Shown here one piece after another: positions 53,293 to 61,617 of a stretch of 64,000 nucleotides of DNA (position 1 is the stretch's first letter; every line of letters begins with the position of its first letter). This DNA comes from Hyphomicrobiales bacterium. GTDB taxonomy: Bacteria > Pseudomonadota > Alphaproteobacteria > Rhizobiales > Rhizobiaceae. The notes beneath the pieces were generated by a model. That model was given only the letters and a program-made list of their open reading frames with translations. It was not told where the DNA came from and ran no database searches. The position numbers and the translations under genes were made by a program. Where the stretch lies: assembly GCA_900467745.1 (NCBI GenBank), contig UBQW01000010.1, positions 1 through 64,000 on the forward strand, read 5' to 3'.

Positions 53293-54090
53293 ATGCCTGG
53301 TTCAACTGCAATCAACGACTTTTCAAAACGCCTCAGGTCGGGCGAAAGCGGTGGTCTGATTTCGGCGTGGATCGGCATACCCGATCCGCTCTTCGTCAAT
53401 CATCTCTCGCAGGAAGCCTTCGATGCCGTCGTGCTCGATATGCAGCACGGCGTCTGGGACATGGTGTCGGCCGCCAATGGCATCGGGCAGGGTCGATTGG
53501 CCGGCAAGCCTGTGATGGCGCGTATTCCCGTCGGCGATTTCTCGACGGCCTCGCGGCTGCTCGATGCTGGCGCGTCTGGAATTATCGCGCCGATGATCAA
53601 TTCGATCGCGGATGCGCATGCCCTGGTCAAGGCGACCAAGTACCCGCCGCTCGGCGAGCGTAGCTGGGGACCGACGCTGGCGATGAACCACACCGGCCTC
53701 GCCGCCACGAACTATTTGGCGACGGCGAATATGGAGACTGTCGCGATCGCCATGATCGAGACCCGGGCAGCGCTCGATGCCGCCGATGACATTCTCGGCG
53801 TTGACGGTATCGACGGCGTCTTTATCGGCCCATCGGACCTTTCCATCGCACTATCGAACGGTGCGCATCTAGCTCCCGACACGGCTGAAATGGATGTCGT
53901 GCTGAAGGAGCTGCTCGCCCGTTGCCGCGCGTATGGCAAGTTCGCATGCATCTTCGGCAGCAACGGCGAGCGCGCCGGGCAGCTGCTGAAGATGGGCTTT
54001 GATCTCGTCATTGCCGGCGCGGACACGCAGCAGCTTCGCGCCGGCGCCGCGAACGCCATCGCCACGGCCCGCAACGGGCAGACCGGCTAG
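53293..54090 (+). CDS. HpcH/HpaI-family class II aldolase
   Basis: Metal-dependent aldolase of 265 residues, the 4-hydroxy-2-oxo-heptanedioate aldolase type that releases pyruvate from 2-keto acids. Motifs: VVLDMQHGVWD near 48, VMARIPVGDF near 75, IAPMINSIADA near 97, MIETRAALDAADDI near 155 and DGVFIGPSDLSIAL near 177. AAGGAG precedes ATG 53293; a longer in-frame extension to 52963 is antigenic to nothing and overlaps the preceding gene, so it is rejected. It ends one base before a converging gene. Confidence 0.92.
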   Translation: MPGSTAINDFSKRLRSGESGGLISAWIGIPDPLFVNHLSQEAFDAVVLDMQHGVWDMVSAANGIGQGRLAGKPVMARIPVGDFSTASRLLDAGASGIIAPMINSIADAHALVKATKYPPLGERSWGPTLAMNHTGLAATNYLATANMETVAIAMIETRAALDAADDILGVDGIDGVFIGPSDLSIALSNGAHLAPDTAEMDVVLKELLARCRAYGKFACIFGSNGERAGQLLKMGFDLVIAGADTQQLRAGAANAIATARNGQTG

Positions 54091-54091
54091 G

Positions 54092-54766
54092 CTATTTCTT
54101 CTGTGCCAGCCAGATGACGTGGCGCGCGCCGCCACGTTTTCCGTTAGCGCGCGAATTGACGGCCTCGACCGCAAAACCACTGTCGCGCACCCGGCGCGTG
54201 AAGCTGGCGTCGGGGCCGGATGACCAGACGGCCAGCACGCCACCGAGACGCAGGGCCTCGCGTGCGGCCTTCAGCCCGGCGAAGTCGTAGAGCCCGTCGT
54301 TCGATTGACGGGTCAGTCCATCCGGCCCATTATCGACATCAAGCAGGATGGCGTCGAATTTAGCCCGGCTCGAACGGATGAGTTCGGACACATCCCCCTG
54401 ATAAATGCCAACGCGGGGATCATCAAGGCATCCCTTGAAGACTTCCGCCATCGGCCCCCGCGCCCAGCTGACGACGGCGGGTACCAGTTCGGCGACGACA
54501 ACGGTCGCATCGTTGGGCACGACGGCCAGCGCCGCGCGAAGCGTGAAGCCCATGCCGAGACCGCCGATCAGGATGCTCGGGCGCGGCCGGCCCTTGAGCT
54601 TGTCATAGGAGAGCGTCGCGAGTGCTTCCTCGGAGCCGGAGAGGCGGCTGTTCATCAGCTCGTTCGATCCGAGCATGATCGAGAATTCGCTGCCGCGCTG
54701 CTTCAGGCGCAGTTCGCCAGCCTCGCCGGGAATTTGAGCGGAATCGAGCTGAATCCAGGGCAGCAT
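54092..54766 (-). CDS. Spermidine synthase-like methyltransferase-fold protein
   Basis: Protein of 224 residues with the SAM-type Rossmann motif ILIGGLGMGFTLRAAL (near 64-80), VVVAELVPAVVSW (near 90) and the acid patch AILLDVDNGPDGLT (near 137). It resembles the catalytic core of spermidine synthases but is shorter, without the N-terminal beta-barrel. The true aminopropyl transfer is unproved. It converges with the aldolase gene with one base between them. Confidence 0.83.
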   Translation of the reverse strand: MLPWIQLDSAQIPGEAGELRLKQRGSEFSIMLGSNELMNSRLSGSEEALATLSYDKLKGRPRPSILIGGLGMGFTLRAALAVVPNDATVVVAELVPAVVSWARGPMAEVFKGCLDDPRVGIYQGDVSELIRSSRAKFDAILLDVDNGPDGLTRQSNDGLYDFAGLKAAREALRLGGVLAVWSSGPDASFTRRVRDSGFAVEAVNSRANGKRGGARHVIWLAQKK

Positions 54767-54857
54767 GTCTTAGGCCTCGCGTTGAGACGCCCCACTAGCA
54801 CAAAAGATCGCGCCAACGAAACGCAAACACGAGGCTGCACAGCAACGCTCCGTCAGG

Positions 54858-55145
54858 TCATTGTCCGTCGATGCACGCCGGATTGGTCGACTTGCGATTG
54901 GCAGCATTGCGTTGGTGCGGCGGGCAGCGCGTCCACTGGAGCGGGGCACTGCCTGCGGTGCTTCCCGTCTCAAGTGAATCGAGCGGAATGGAAAGGCCGC
55001 TAGACTGTTCGTCCTGCGGGCCGGTTCCGAGTGGAGGCGAGCCATCAAACCGACCGCTGCTGTCCGTGCCCATGTTCATCTGCGCGAATGCACTGCCGGC
55101 AAAGCCCATGATGACGATTGAGGTGACTGCGAGAAGCTTGCGCAT
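54858..55145 (-). CDS. Small secreted hypothetical protein
   Basis: Protein of 95 residues with a signal peptide cleaved at AFA|QMNMG. The mature part is polar with Gly/Ser/Pro, and two Cys (RCPPHQ, PACIDG). AAGGAG lies before the ATG and a possible RpoE2-type promoter lies upstream. No function is recognised. Confidence 0.75.
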   Translation of the reverse strand: MRKLLAVTSIVIMGFAGSAFAQMNMGTDSSGRFDGSPPLGTGPQDEQSSGLSIPLDSLETGSTAGSAPLQWTRCPPHQRNAANRKSTNPACIDGQ

Positions 55146-55179
55146 GCTGGAAACTCCTTCACGTTGAATACCATGAAGA

Positions 55180-55204
55180 AATAGCGCGCGGCCGGTAATG
55201 TTCC
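55180..55204 (-). promoter_or_regulatory. Possible RpoE2/EcfG-type promoter
   Basis: GGAAC (55204-55200, minus strand) followed after 18 bases by TT fits the relaxed RpoE2 consensus GGAAC-N18/19-TT, although the full CGTT is absent. It is 35 bases upstream of the small secreted protein gene. Confidence 0.35.
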
Positions 55205-55235
55205 AACCGCGTGCTAATACCTATTTTGCGCGAGC

Positions 55236-55877
55236 TCAGCGCGCGGCCCAGTTGGCGCCCCGGCGGAAAATAGTGCGCATTTCCGGCACGGAAAACTCCT
55301 TGGCCTGATGGCCGAGCGAGGAATAAAAGACGCGTCCCTTTCCGTATTTCCGCTTCCAGGCGACCGGCATCACCACGCCATCGATCCAATAGGCGTGATC
55401 GCCGGTAAAGGTCGTCGTCGCCAGCACCTCGTTGGAGGGGTCGACATGCATGTAGTACTGCTCCGACGTGTAGTCGAAATCGGCAATGCCTTCCATGACA
55501 GGGTCATCGGGGCGGGTAATGTTGACCCGGTAGTCGATGATGTTGCCGGGATGCGCGACCCACTGACCGCCAACGATGAACTGGTATTCCACGCATTCGC
55601 GGAAACTGTCGCCGGCTCCGCCATGATAGCCGGCCAGACCGACACCGCCTTCGATCGCGGCCGCAAGGTTCTTGATTTCTTCCTTCTCGATCTTCGACAT
55701 GGTCACGATCGGCACGACGAGCGAAAGGTCGTGAACGGAAGGGTCGGCGAAAGCCTCGGTGGTATGCTCGACATAGACCTTGAAGCCGTCTTCCTCGAGT
55801 ATGTCCTTGACGATGGCGGCGCATTCCTGCGGCTCGTGGCCGCTCCATCCGCCCCAAACGATCAGTGCTTCACGCAT
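55236..55877 (-). CDS. ThuA-domain protein
   Basis: Protein of 213 residues with the trehalose-utilisation (ThuA) glutamine-amidotransferase-like fold: ALIVWGGWSGHEP at the start, the GLAGYHGGAGDS region near 80, VEYQFIVGGQWVAHPG near 96-111 and GRVFYSSLGHQAKEF near 185. It probably acts on a keto or modified sugar made by the dehydrogenase encoded just upstream (19 bases). GAGGAGGAA precedes the ATG. Confidence 0.9.
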   Translation of the reverse strand: MREALIVWGGWSGHEPQECAAIVKDILEEDGFKVYVEHTTEAFADPSVHDLSLVVPIVTMSKIEKEEIKNLAAAIEGGVGLAGYHGGAGDSFRECVEYQFIVGGQWVAHPGNIIDYRVNITRPDDPVMEGIADFDYTSEQYYMHVDPSNEVLATTTFTGDHAYWIDGVVMPVAWKRKYGKGRVFYSSLGHQAKEFSVPEMRTIFRRGANWAAR

Positions 55878-55896
55878 TAAACTTCCTCCTCAATAA

Positions 55897-56997
55897 TTAC
55901 TTGCCCAGACGTCCGTCGACGAGGGATTCCGACATCGGCGCCGGTCTTTCCGTCTGCGTGGTGATCGCCACGGTGCGGCCGGTGTCCGATGCGGTCTGGA
56001 ACGCTTCCATGACCTCCAGCACGTGCAGCGCCAGGCTGCCGTTCGCGCGATGCGGCCGGCTCTGACGGATCGCATAGGCGAGATCGGCGACACCGATCGA
56101 TCGGTAGTTTCCGTCGGCATAGGGCGCGGTCAGCGGCTGGCTTTCGAACGAGCCGCCCTTGCGTAGGAGCTCGACTTCACCGCCGAAGTGATTGGGATCG
56201 GGCACGATCAGCGTTCCCTCGGTTCCGTAGACCTCGAGCGGTACGTGCTTGTGACCGGCGACATCGAAGCTCATGCCGATCTGCACGACGGCGCCGTTGG
56301 CAAAGGCCATCAGGCCGGACACATGGGTCGGCACATGCACGGGGATATGCTCGCCGTTTCGCGGCTCGCTGGTGATGACGCGCTCCTTGCGCGGCGTCAC
56401 CGCGAAACCCGCCACCTGCGCCACGGGCCCGAAGAGATTGACGAGATCGGTGATGTAATACGGCCCCATATCCAGCATCGGCCCGCCGCCGACTTCATAG
56501 TAGAAGGCGGGATTGGGGTGCCAGCGCTCGTGGCCGGGGCACATGAAGGTGGCCGTACCGCCCACCGGCTGGCCGATCACGCCCTGATCGATCAGCGCGC
56601 GGGCCGTCTGGTGGCCGCCGCCGAGGAAAGTATCGGGTGCCGCACCAATGCGGAGGCCCTTCGCCTTGGCCGCTTCGGCGAGCTGCTTGCCTTCAGCGAA
56701 GTTGATCCCGAGCGGCTTTTCCGAATAGGTGTGCTTGCCGGCGGCAAGCGCCTGCAGGCCGACAGCGACGTGCGCCTTCGGAATGGTCAGATTGACGATG
56801 ATCTCGATCGAGGGATCGGCGAAGAGTTCGTCGACGCTTCTGGCCGGCACGTTGAACTCAGCCGCCTTTGCCTGCGCGAGCTCGCTGTTCAGATCCGCCA
56901 AACCCCTGATGTCGAGAATGGGGAAAGACGCCATGGCCTTCAGGTACGCGCCCGATATGTTGCCGCATCCGATGATGCCTATGCCGACTTTATCCAT
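55897..56997 (-). CDS. Gfo/Idh/MocA-family oxidoreductase
   Basis: NAD(P)-dependent sugar dehydrogenase of 366 residues. The Rossmann start GIGIIGCGNISGAYLKAM and the EKPLG motif (YSEKPLGIN near 95) identify the family. The C-terminal domain begins near 125. The sugar is unknown. GGGAGGAAA precedes the ATG. It is co-directional with the ROK regulator gene (33 bases) and the ThuA gene. Confidence 0.92.
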   Translation of the reverse strand: MDKVGIGIIGCGNISGAYLKAMASFPILDIRGLADLNSELAQAKAAEFNVPARSVDELFADPSIEIIVNLTIPKAHVAVGLQALAAGKHTYSEKPLGINFAEGKQLAEAAKAKGLRIGAAPDTFLGGGHQTARALIDQGVIGQPVGGTATFMCPGHERWHPNPAFYYEVGGGPMLDMGPYYITDLVNLFGPVAQVAGFAVTPRKERVITSEPRNGEHIPVHVPTHVSGLMAFANGAVVQIGMSFDVAGHKHVPLEVYGTEGTLIVPDPNHFGGEVELLRKGGSFESQPLTAPYADGNYRSIGVADLAYAIRQSRPHRANGSLALHVLEVMEAFQTASDTGRTVAITTQTERPAPMSESLVDGRLGK

Positions 56998-57030
56998 GAT
57001 TTCCTCCCATAGATTTTGGTTCTGAAAGCG

Positions 57031-58230
57031 TCAGAGCGCCGGGCCCGTGGTGTTCCACGGCGACTCGTAGAGTTCGTAAAGGGCGACGGCCGCAGCCCCC
57101 TGTGCCCAGAAGTCGTCGCTGGAATCGTCGAAGACGAGTTCCGCGACGCCCCTGAGCGATGGTGGGATGGCCAGCGCGTAGGCATTTCGAAGGCTCTCCA
57201 GGAAAGGCTCTCCAAGCGCCAGGCTGGAGCCCACCAGGATGACGCGCGGCGGCGCGAAGATGGTCACGATATTGGCAACCGCGACGCCGACGGCCTCCCC
57301 CGCCCGGATCGCCGCGCTGATCAGCGCGTTGTCTTCTGCCTTGATCAAGGCCTGCGCATGCGCCATGCCGCGCCCGAGCCGGATCGCCTCGGCAAATCGC
57401 CCACCCGCCGGCTGCTCGCCCAGAATTTCGCTTTCGCCCGCCTGGCTCGACAGCCGCACGATGCCGCGCGGTCCCATGCCAAGCACTAGATCGCCGAGAT
57501 TGTGGCTGAGGCCGCCGGCGCCGCGAAACAGCTGGTTGCCATGGAGCACGCCGAGCCCCAGCGTCTGTTCCAGCGAGATCAGGACCATGTCTTCCAAATC
57601 GCGCGCCTTGCCGAACCAGTGATGCGCCAGCGTGATGGCATGCGCGTCGCTTTCGACAATGGTCGAGGTGTTCAGCCGCGTCGTCATCTCAGCGGCGAAA
57701 TCGACATTGACGTCCCGAAAGATGGGGCTGCTGCGGATATGCCCTGTTCGATGCTCGATGACACCCGGCAGGCTAAGGCAGACGGTATCGACATCCTCCA
57801 GCGACAGGCCGGCATCGACGACGCAACGCCGCACGCCATCCTCGACGAGATCGGCGATAACCGCGATCGGCTGGCGATCGATCCGGATCGGCAGGGTGAG
57901 ATTCGAGAGCACGTCGCCGCGAAAATCGGTGACGACGAAGACCATGCGGCTGGCTGCGATCTTGGCACCCACGACACGCGCCGCATCCGGATTGAGCTCC
58001 AACATGACACGTGGCCGGCCGCGCGCCGCTTCGTTGCGGATATCGCCTTCGTGGCGCGGCAGGATGAGGCCATCATCCAGCAGCGAGGCGGTGATGGCCG
58101 ACACCGTGGTGGTCGACAGCTGCGTGCGCTCGCTGATCTCGACGCGCGCGATCGGCCCATGTCGGCGCACCGTGTCGAGCACGTTCAGGCGATTGATCGC
58201 GCGCATCAATTCCGGGTCTGCGGTCTTCAT
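57031..58230 (-). CDS. ROK-family transcriptional regulator
   Basis: Regulator of 399 residues. The N-terminal winged helix (about 8-75: LNVLDTVRRHGPIARVEISERTQLSTTTVSAITASLLDDGLI) is followed by the ROK sugar-sensing domain (about 85-390). The zinc-binding Cys motif normal in many ROK regulators is not evident. It is probably the local repressor of the divergent ABC importer, responding to its sugar. Confidence 0.91.
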   Translation of the reverse strand: MKTADPELMRAINRLNVLDTVRRHGPIARVEISERTQLSTTTVSAITASLLDDGLILPRHEGDIRNEAARGRPRVMLELNPDAARVVGAKIAASRMVFVVTDFRGDVLSNLTLPIRIDRQPIAVIADLVEDGVRRCVVDAGLSLEDVDTVCLSLPGVIEHRTGHIRSSPIFRDVNVDFAAEMTTRLNTSTIVESDAHAITLAHHWFGKARDLEDMVLISLEQTLGLGVLHGNQLFRGAGGLSHNLGDLVLGMGPRGIVRLSSQAGESEILGEQPAGGRFAEAIRLGRGMAHAQALIKAEDNALISAAIRAGEAVGVAVANIVTIFAPPRVILVGSSLALGEPFLESLRNAYALAIPPSLRGVAELVFDDSSDDFWAQGAAAVALYELYESPWNTTGPAL

Positions 58231-58332
58231 CTATTCGTGCACGGCTCTTGTGGCGACCGCCGAAGCAGGTCGGTATTTTTGTCGGAATGCGAATTAAATA
58301 GCGTGGAGATTCAGCCCTCTGTCAAGGCTAAT

Positions 58333-58383
58333 CTGCCAAATGCAGCCAAGGGAGTTGACATTCTGGCAAAGCTGCCGATCATT
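58333..58383. promoter_or_regulatory. Promoter and candidate ROK operators of the sugar ABC importer
   Basis: CTGC-CAAAT-GCAG (58333-58345) and GGCA-AAGC-TGCC (58365-58376) are similar inverted repeats; the stretches read TCTGCCAAA and TCTGGCAAA as direct repeats 30 bases apart. TTGACA at 58355-58360 fits a -35 box with a weak -10 near 58378. The repeats flank the -35, a good position for repression. Confidence 0.5.
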
Positions 58384-58440
58384 TAATCCGCATAAGGGAC
58401 AAAATTGTAGAGGACGATTTTCCCTTGAGGAGGAGACCTT

Positions 58441-59751
58441 ATGTTCAATCATCAAAGGGCGAAAGCCCTGTTCAATAGTCGCGCCTTTACCCGCTCGACC
58501 GCGACTGCGCTCGCGCTTCTGATTGCCGCCGGCACTGCCGCTGCCGACACGACAATCAAGTGGATGCATCTCGAAATCGACCCGACCTATCTCGGCGTCT
58601 GGCAGCAAATCGTCAAGAATTACGAGGCCGAGCATCCGGGCACGAAGGTGGAGATGCAGTTCCTCGAAAACGAGGCCTTCAAGGCGAAGCTGCCGACGCT
58701 TCTGCAGTCCAGCGATGCGCCTGATCTCTTCTACAGCTGGGGCGGCGGCGTCCTGAAACAGCAGCTCGCGACTGGCGCCCTGCTCGATCTCAGCGAAGCG
58801 ATGAACGCCAAGGATGGCGCGTGGGTGAAAACCTACAACCCGGCCTCCGTCAAGGGCCTGAGCTATGACGGCAAGATCGGCGCGGTCCCTTATGCGGTCG
58901 GCACCGTATCCTTCTTCTACAACAAGGAATTGTTCGCGAAGGCCGGCGTCGATGCCACCACGATCAAGACCTGGGACGACTATCTGGCCGCAGTGAAGAA
59001 GATCAAGGACGCCGGCATCGTGCCGATCGCAGGCGGTGGCGGCGAGAAGTGGCCGATCCACTTCTACTGGAGCTATCTCGTTATGCGCAACGGCGGCCAG
59101 CAGGTCTTCGATGCCGCCAAGAATGGCCAGGGTGAAGGCTTCAACGATCCGGCGATGATCAAGGCCGGCGAGCAGCTCGCCGAACTCGGCAAGCTCGAGC
59201 CATTCCAGCCCGGCTACCTCGGGGCCACGTGGCCGCAGACGCTCGGCGTCTTCGGCGACGGCAAGGCGGCGATGATCCTCGGCTTCCAGAACACCGAGGC
59301 CAACCAGCGCACCAATGCCGGCGACAAGAAGGGCCTGAACCCCGACAATATCGGCCGCTTCGCCTTCCCCGCCGTTACTGGCGGCGCCGGTGCTGTCACC
59401 GACACGCTGGGCGGCCTGAACGGTTGGGCCGTCACCAAGAAGGCGCCGCCGGAAACGCTCGACTTCCTCGCCTACCTCACCAATGCCGAGAACGAGCGCA
59501 CCATGGCCAAGGCCGGCATGATCATCCCGGTCGCGGTCGGCGCAGAGGATGGCGTGACCAACCCGCTGCTGCACGAATCGGCCGAACAGCTGGCACATTC
59601 CACATGGCACCAGAACTTCTTCGACCAGGATCTCGGCCCCTCGGTCGGTCGCGTCGTCAACGACGTGTCGGTCGCTATCGTCTCCGGACAGATGACGCCT
59701 ACCGATGGCGCCCAGCAGATCCAGGATGCCTTCGAGCAGGATCAGTTCTGA
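58441..59751 (+). CDS. Sugar ABC transporter substrate-binding protein
   Basis: Extracellular solute-binding protein (family 1, maltose-binding type) of 436 residues. The signal peptide is long and ends near AAA|DTTIKWMH (about residue 35). The mature part has two lobes with YEAEHPGTKVEMQF near 60, APDLFYSWGGG near 93 and VGTVSFFYNKELFAKAG near 155. GAGGAGGAG precedes the ATG. It is followed by two permease genes but no ATPase gene; the bound sugar is unknown. Confidence 0.93.
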   Translation: MFNHQRAKALFNSRAFTRSTATALALLIAAGTAAADTTIKWMHLEIDPTYLGVWQQIVKNYEAEHPGTKVEMQFLENEAFKAKLPTLLQSSDAPDLFYSWGGGVLKQQLATGALLDLSEAMNAKDGAWVKTYNPASVKGLSYDGKIGAVPYAVGTVSFFYNKELFAKAGVDATTIKTWDDYLAAVKKIKDAGIVPIAGGGGEKWPIHFYWSYLVMRNGGQQVFDAAKNGQGEGFNDPAMIKAGEQLAELGKLEPFQPGYLGATWPQTLGVFGDGKAAMILGFQNTEANQRTNAGDKKGLNPDNIGRFAFPAVTGGAGAVTDTLGGLNGWAVTKKAPPETLDFLAYLTNAENERTMAKAGMIIPVAVGAEDGVTNPLLHESAEQLAHSTWHQNFFDQDLGPSVGRVVNDVSVAIVSGQMTPTDGAQQIQDAFEQDQF

Positions 59752-59762
59752 TCAAGACCATC

Positions 59763-59789
59763 GCGGCGCGAGGCACGCTCTCGCGCCGC
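59763..59789 (+). repeat. Intercistronic hairpin after the binding-protein gene
   Basis: GCGGCGCGAG (59763-59772) and CTCGCGCCGC (59780-59789) form a perfect 10-bp stem with a 7-base loop. It lies 11 bases after the stop and has no T-tract, so it probably protects the upstream mRNA end and reduces downstream expression. Confidence 0.75.
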
Positions 59790-59817
59790 AATTTGATGTC
59801 TGGAATGTGAGGTCCCC

Positions 59818-60759
59818 ATGGCCAATGTCAGCGCCGCCACCGCAATCAGACCCGCGCGCATACCGGCCACCCAGTCCGCCCGGCGCAAACATCCGGCCGT
59901 TGCAGGCCGCCTGCCCGTGCTGCTGCTCTTCCTGCCGCCGGCGCTTCTGTTGTTCTCGATCTTCGTGATCCTGCCGATGGGCGAGGCCGCCTGGTACAGT
60001 CTTTACAAATGGGACGGCTATGGCTTGCCGACGCAATATGTCGGCATGCGCAACTTTGAACTCCTGTTCAAGAACGGCGCCTTCCTCACCGCGCTGAAGA
60101 ACAACGCGATGATCATGGTGATCTCGATCGCGATCCAGATTCCGCTGGCCATCTGGTTGGCGATGATGCTGGCGCACCGCATCGCCGGCGTGGTCGTCTT
60201 CCGGCTGATCTTTTTCCTGCCCTACGTGCTCGCTGATGTCGCGGCCGGCCTGATCTGGCGCTTCGTCTACGACGGCGACTATGGGCTCTTCGCCTCGATC
60301 GCTCATCTGCTCGGCGTCGAGACACCCTATGTGCTGGCCGACAAGGATCTGGCGATGTACGCGGTACTCGGCGTGATCGTCTGGAAATACTTCGGCTTCC
60401 ACATGATGCTGTTCATCGCCGGACTGCAATCGCTCGACAAGAGCGTGCTGGAGGCCGCCGAAATCGATGGTGCCAGCGGCTGGCAGCGGTTCCGCTATAT
60501 CACCCTGCCGCTGCTTGGATCGACGGTGCGCCTCTCGGTCTTCTTCGCCGTCGTCGGCTCGCTGCAGCTGTTCGACCTCATCATGCCTCTGACGGGCGGC
60601 GGTCCGTTCAATGCCACGCAGACGATGGTGACCTTCCTCTTCAACTTCGGCGTGGCCCGCATGCAGGTCGGGCTCGGAAGCGCCGTCGGCGTCGTGCTTT
60701 TCCTGATCTGCGTAACGCTCGCCTTCAGCTACAAACGGATATTCATGCGCCATGACTGA
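59818..60759 (+). CDS. Sugar ABC transporter permease (MalF/UgpA type)
   Basis: Inner-membrane permease of 313 residues with six main helices. The EAA loop is visible as EAAEIDGASGWQRFRYITLPLL near 215-236. GAGG precedes the ATG. It forms the channel with the next permease, whose start it overlaps by 8 bases. Confidence 0.93.
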   Translation: MANVSAATAIRPARIPATQSARRKHPAVAGRLPVLLLFLPPALLLFSIFVILPMGEAAWYSLYKWDGYGLPTQYVGMRNFELLFKNGAFLTALKNNAMIMVISIAIQIPLAIWLAMMLAHRIAGVVVFRLIFFLPYVLADVAAGLIWRFVYDGDYGLFASIAHLLGVETPYVLADKDLAMYAVLGVIVWKYFGFHMMLFIAGLQSLDKSVLEAAEIDGASGWQRFRYITLPLLGSTVRLSVFFAVVGSLQLFDLIMPLTGGGPFNATQTMVTFLFNFGVARMQVGLGSAVGVVLFLICVTLAFSYKRIFMRHD

Positions 60760-61600
60760 CGTCGTTTCATCCGACCGGCTCAATGCCGGCACCAAAGCCT
60801 ATCTCTACACGTCGCTGGTCATCATATCGGCCATCGTCCTGATCCCGCTGGTCACCACAGCGCTTGGCGGCTTCAAGGATCTGGGCGACCTGCGCACCAA
60901 TCCGTTCGGCCTGCCGGTGGAGTGGCATGTCGAAAATTACACCGACATCCTGTTCGGCGATCGCTATTGGCGACAGATGGTCAACTCGCTGCTCATCGCG
61001 GCGCTGACCGTTTTCCTTACCGTATCGGTATCGGCGATGGCGGCCTTCACCTTCGCGCATGTCCGCTTCTTCGGCGCAGACTTCCTGCTGAATTACTTCC
61101 TGATCGGGCTGATGTTTCCGGCCGCGACCGCCATTCTGCCGCTCTTCATCCGCATCCGCGATCTCGGGCTGCTCAACACCTACTGGGGCGTGGTGCTGCC
61201 GCAGGTGGCCTTCGGGCTCGGCATGAGCATACTCCTGTTCCGGAACTATTTTCGCAACCTTCCGGAGGAATTGTTCCAGGCGGCCGTCGTCGATGGCTGC
61301 GGCTACATGCGCTTCTTCTGGCATATCTGCCTTCCGCTTTCTCGACCGATCATTGCGACGGTCAGCATCATCTCCTTCGTCGGCAGCTGGAACAGCTACA
61401 TCCTGCCACTGATCATGCTGAACTCGGAGAAGATGTACCCCTGGCCGCTCGGCATCATGGTCTATCGCGGCGAATTCGGCACCGCTTGGCAGCTGGTGCT
61501 CGCCTTCATCACGCTGACAATCATGCCGACCGTCATCGTCTTCTTCCTCGCGCAGAAGCACATCATCGCCGGCTTGACCGCAGGCGCGGTCAAGTCGTGA
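60752..61600 (+). CDS. Sugar ABC transporter permease (MalG/UgpE type)
   Basis: Partner permease of 282 residues with six helices and an EAA loop (FQAAVVDGCGYMRFFWHICLPL near 175-195). It ends the ABC operon; no ATP-binding subunit follows, the next gene being on the other strand after 17 bases. Confidence 0.93.
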   Translation: MTDVVSSDRLNAGTKAYLYTSLVIISAIVLIPLVTTALGGFKDLGDLRTNPFGLPVEWHVENYTDILFGDRYWRQMVNSLLIAALTVFLTVSVSAMAAFTFAHVRFFGADFLLNYFLIGLMFPAATAILPLFIRIRDLGLLNTYWGVVLPQVAFGLGMSILLFRNYFRNLPEELFQAAVVDGCGYMRFFWHICLPLSRPIIATVSIISFVGSWNSYILPLIMLNSEKMYPWPLGIMVYRGEFGTAWQLVLAFITLTIMPTVIVFFLAQKHIIAGLTAGAVKS

Positions 61601-61617
61601 TGATATCGCGATGACGT

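Noticed and set aside
59752..60795. 347-codon minus-strand frame opposite the sugar permease gene
   Set aside because: It is antisense to a permease with clear EAA loop; its very charged, low-complexity composition is typical of a shadow of membrane-protein codons.
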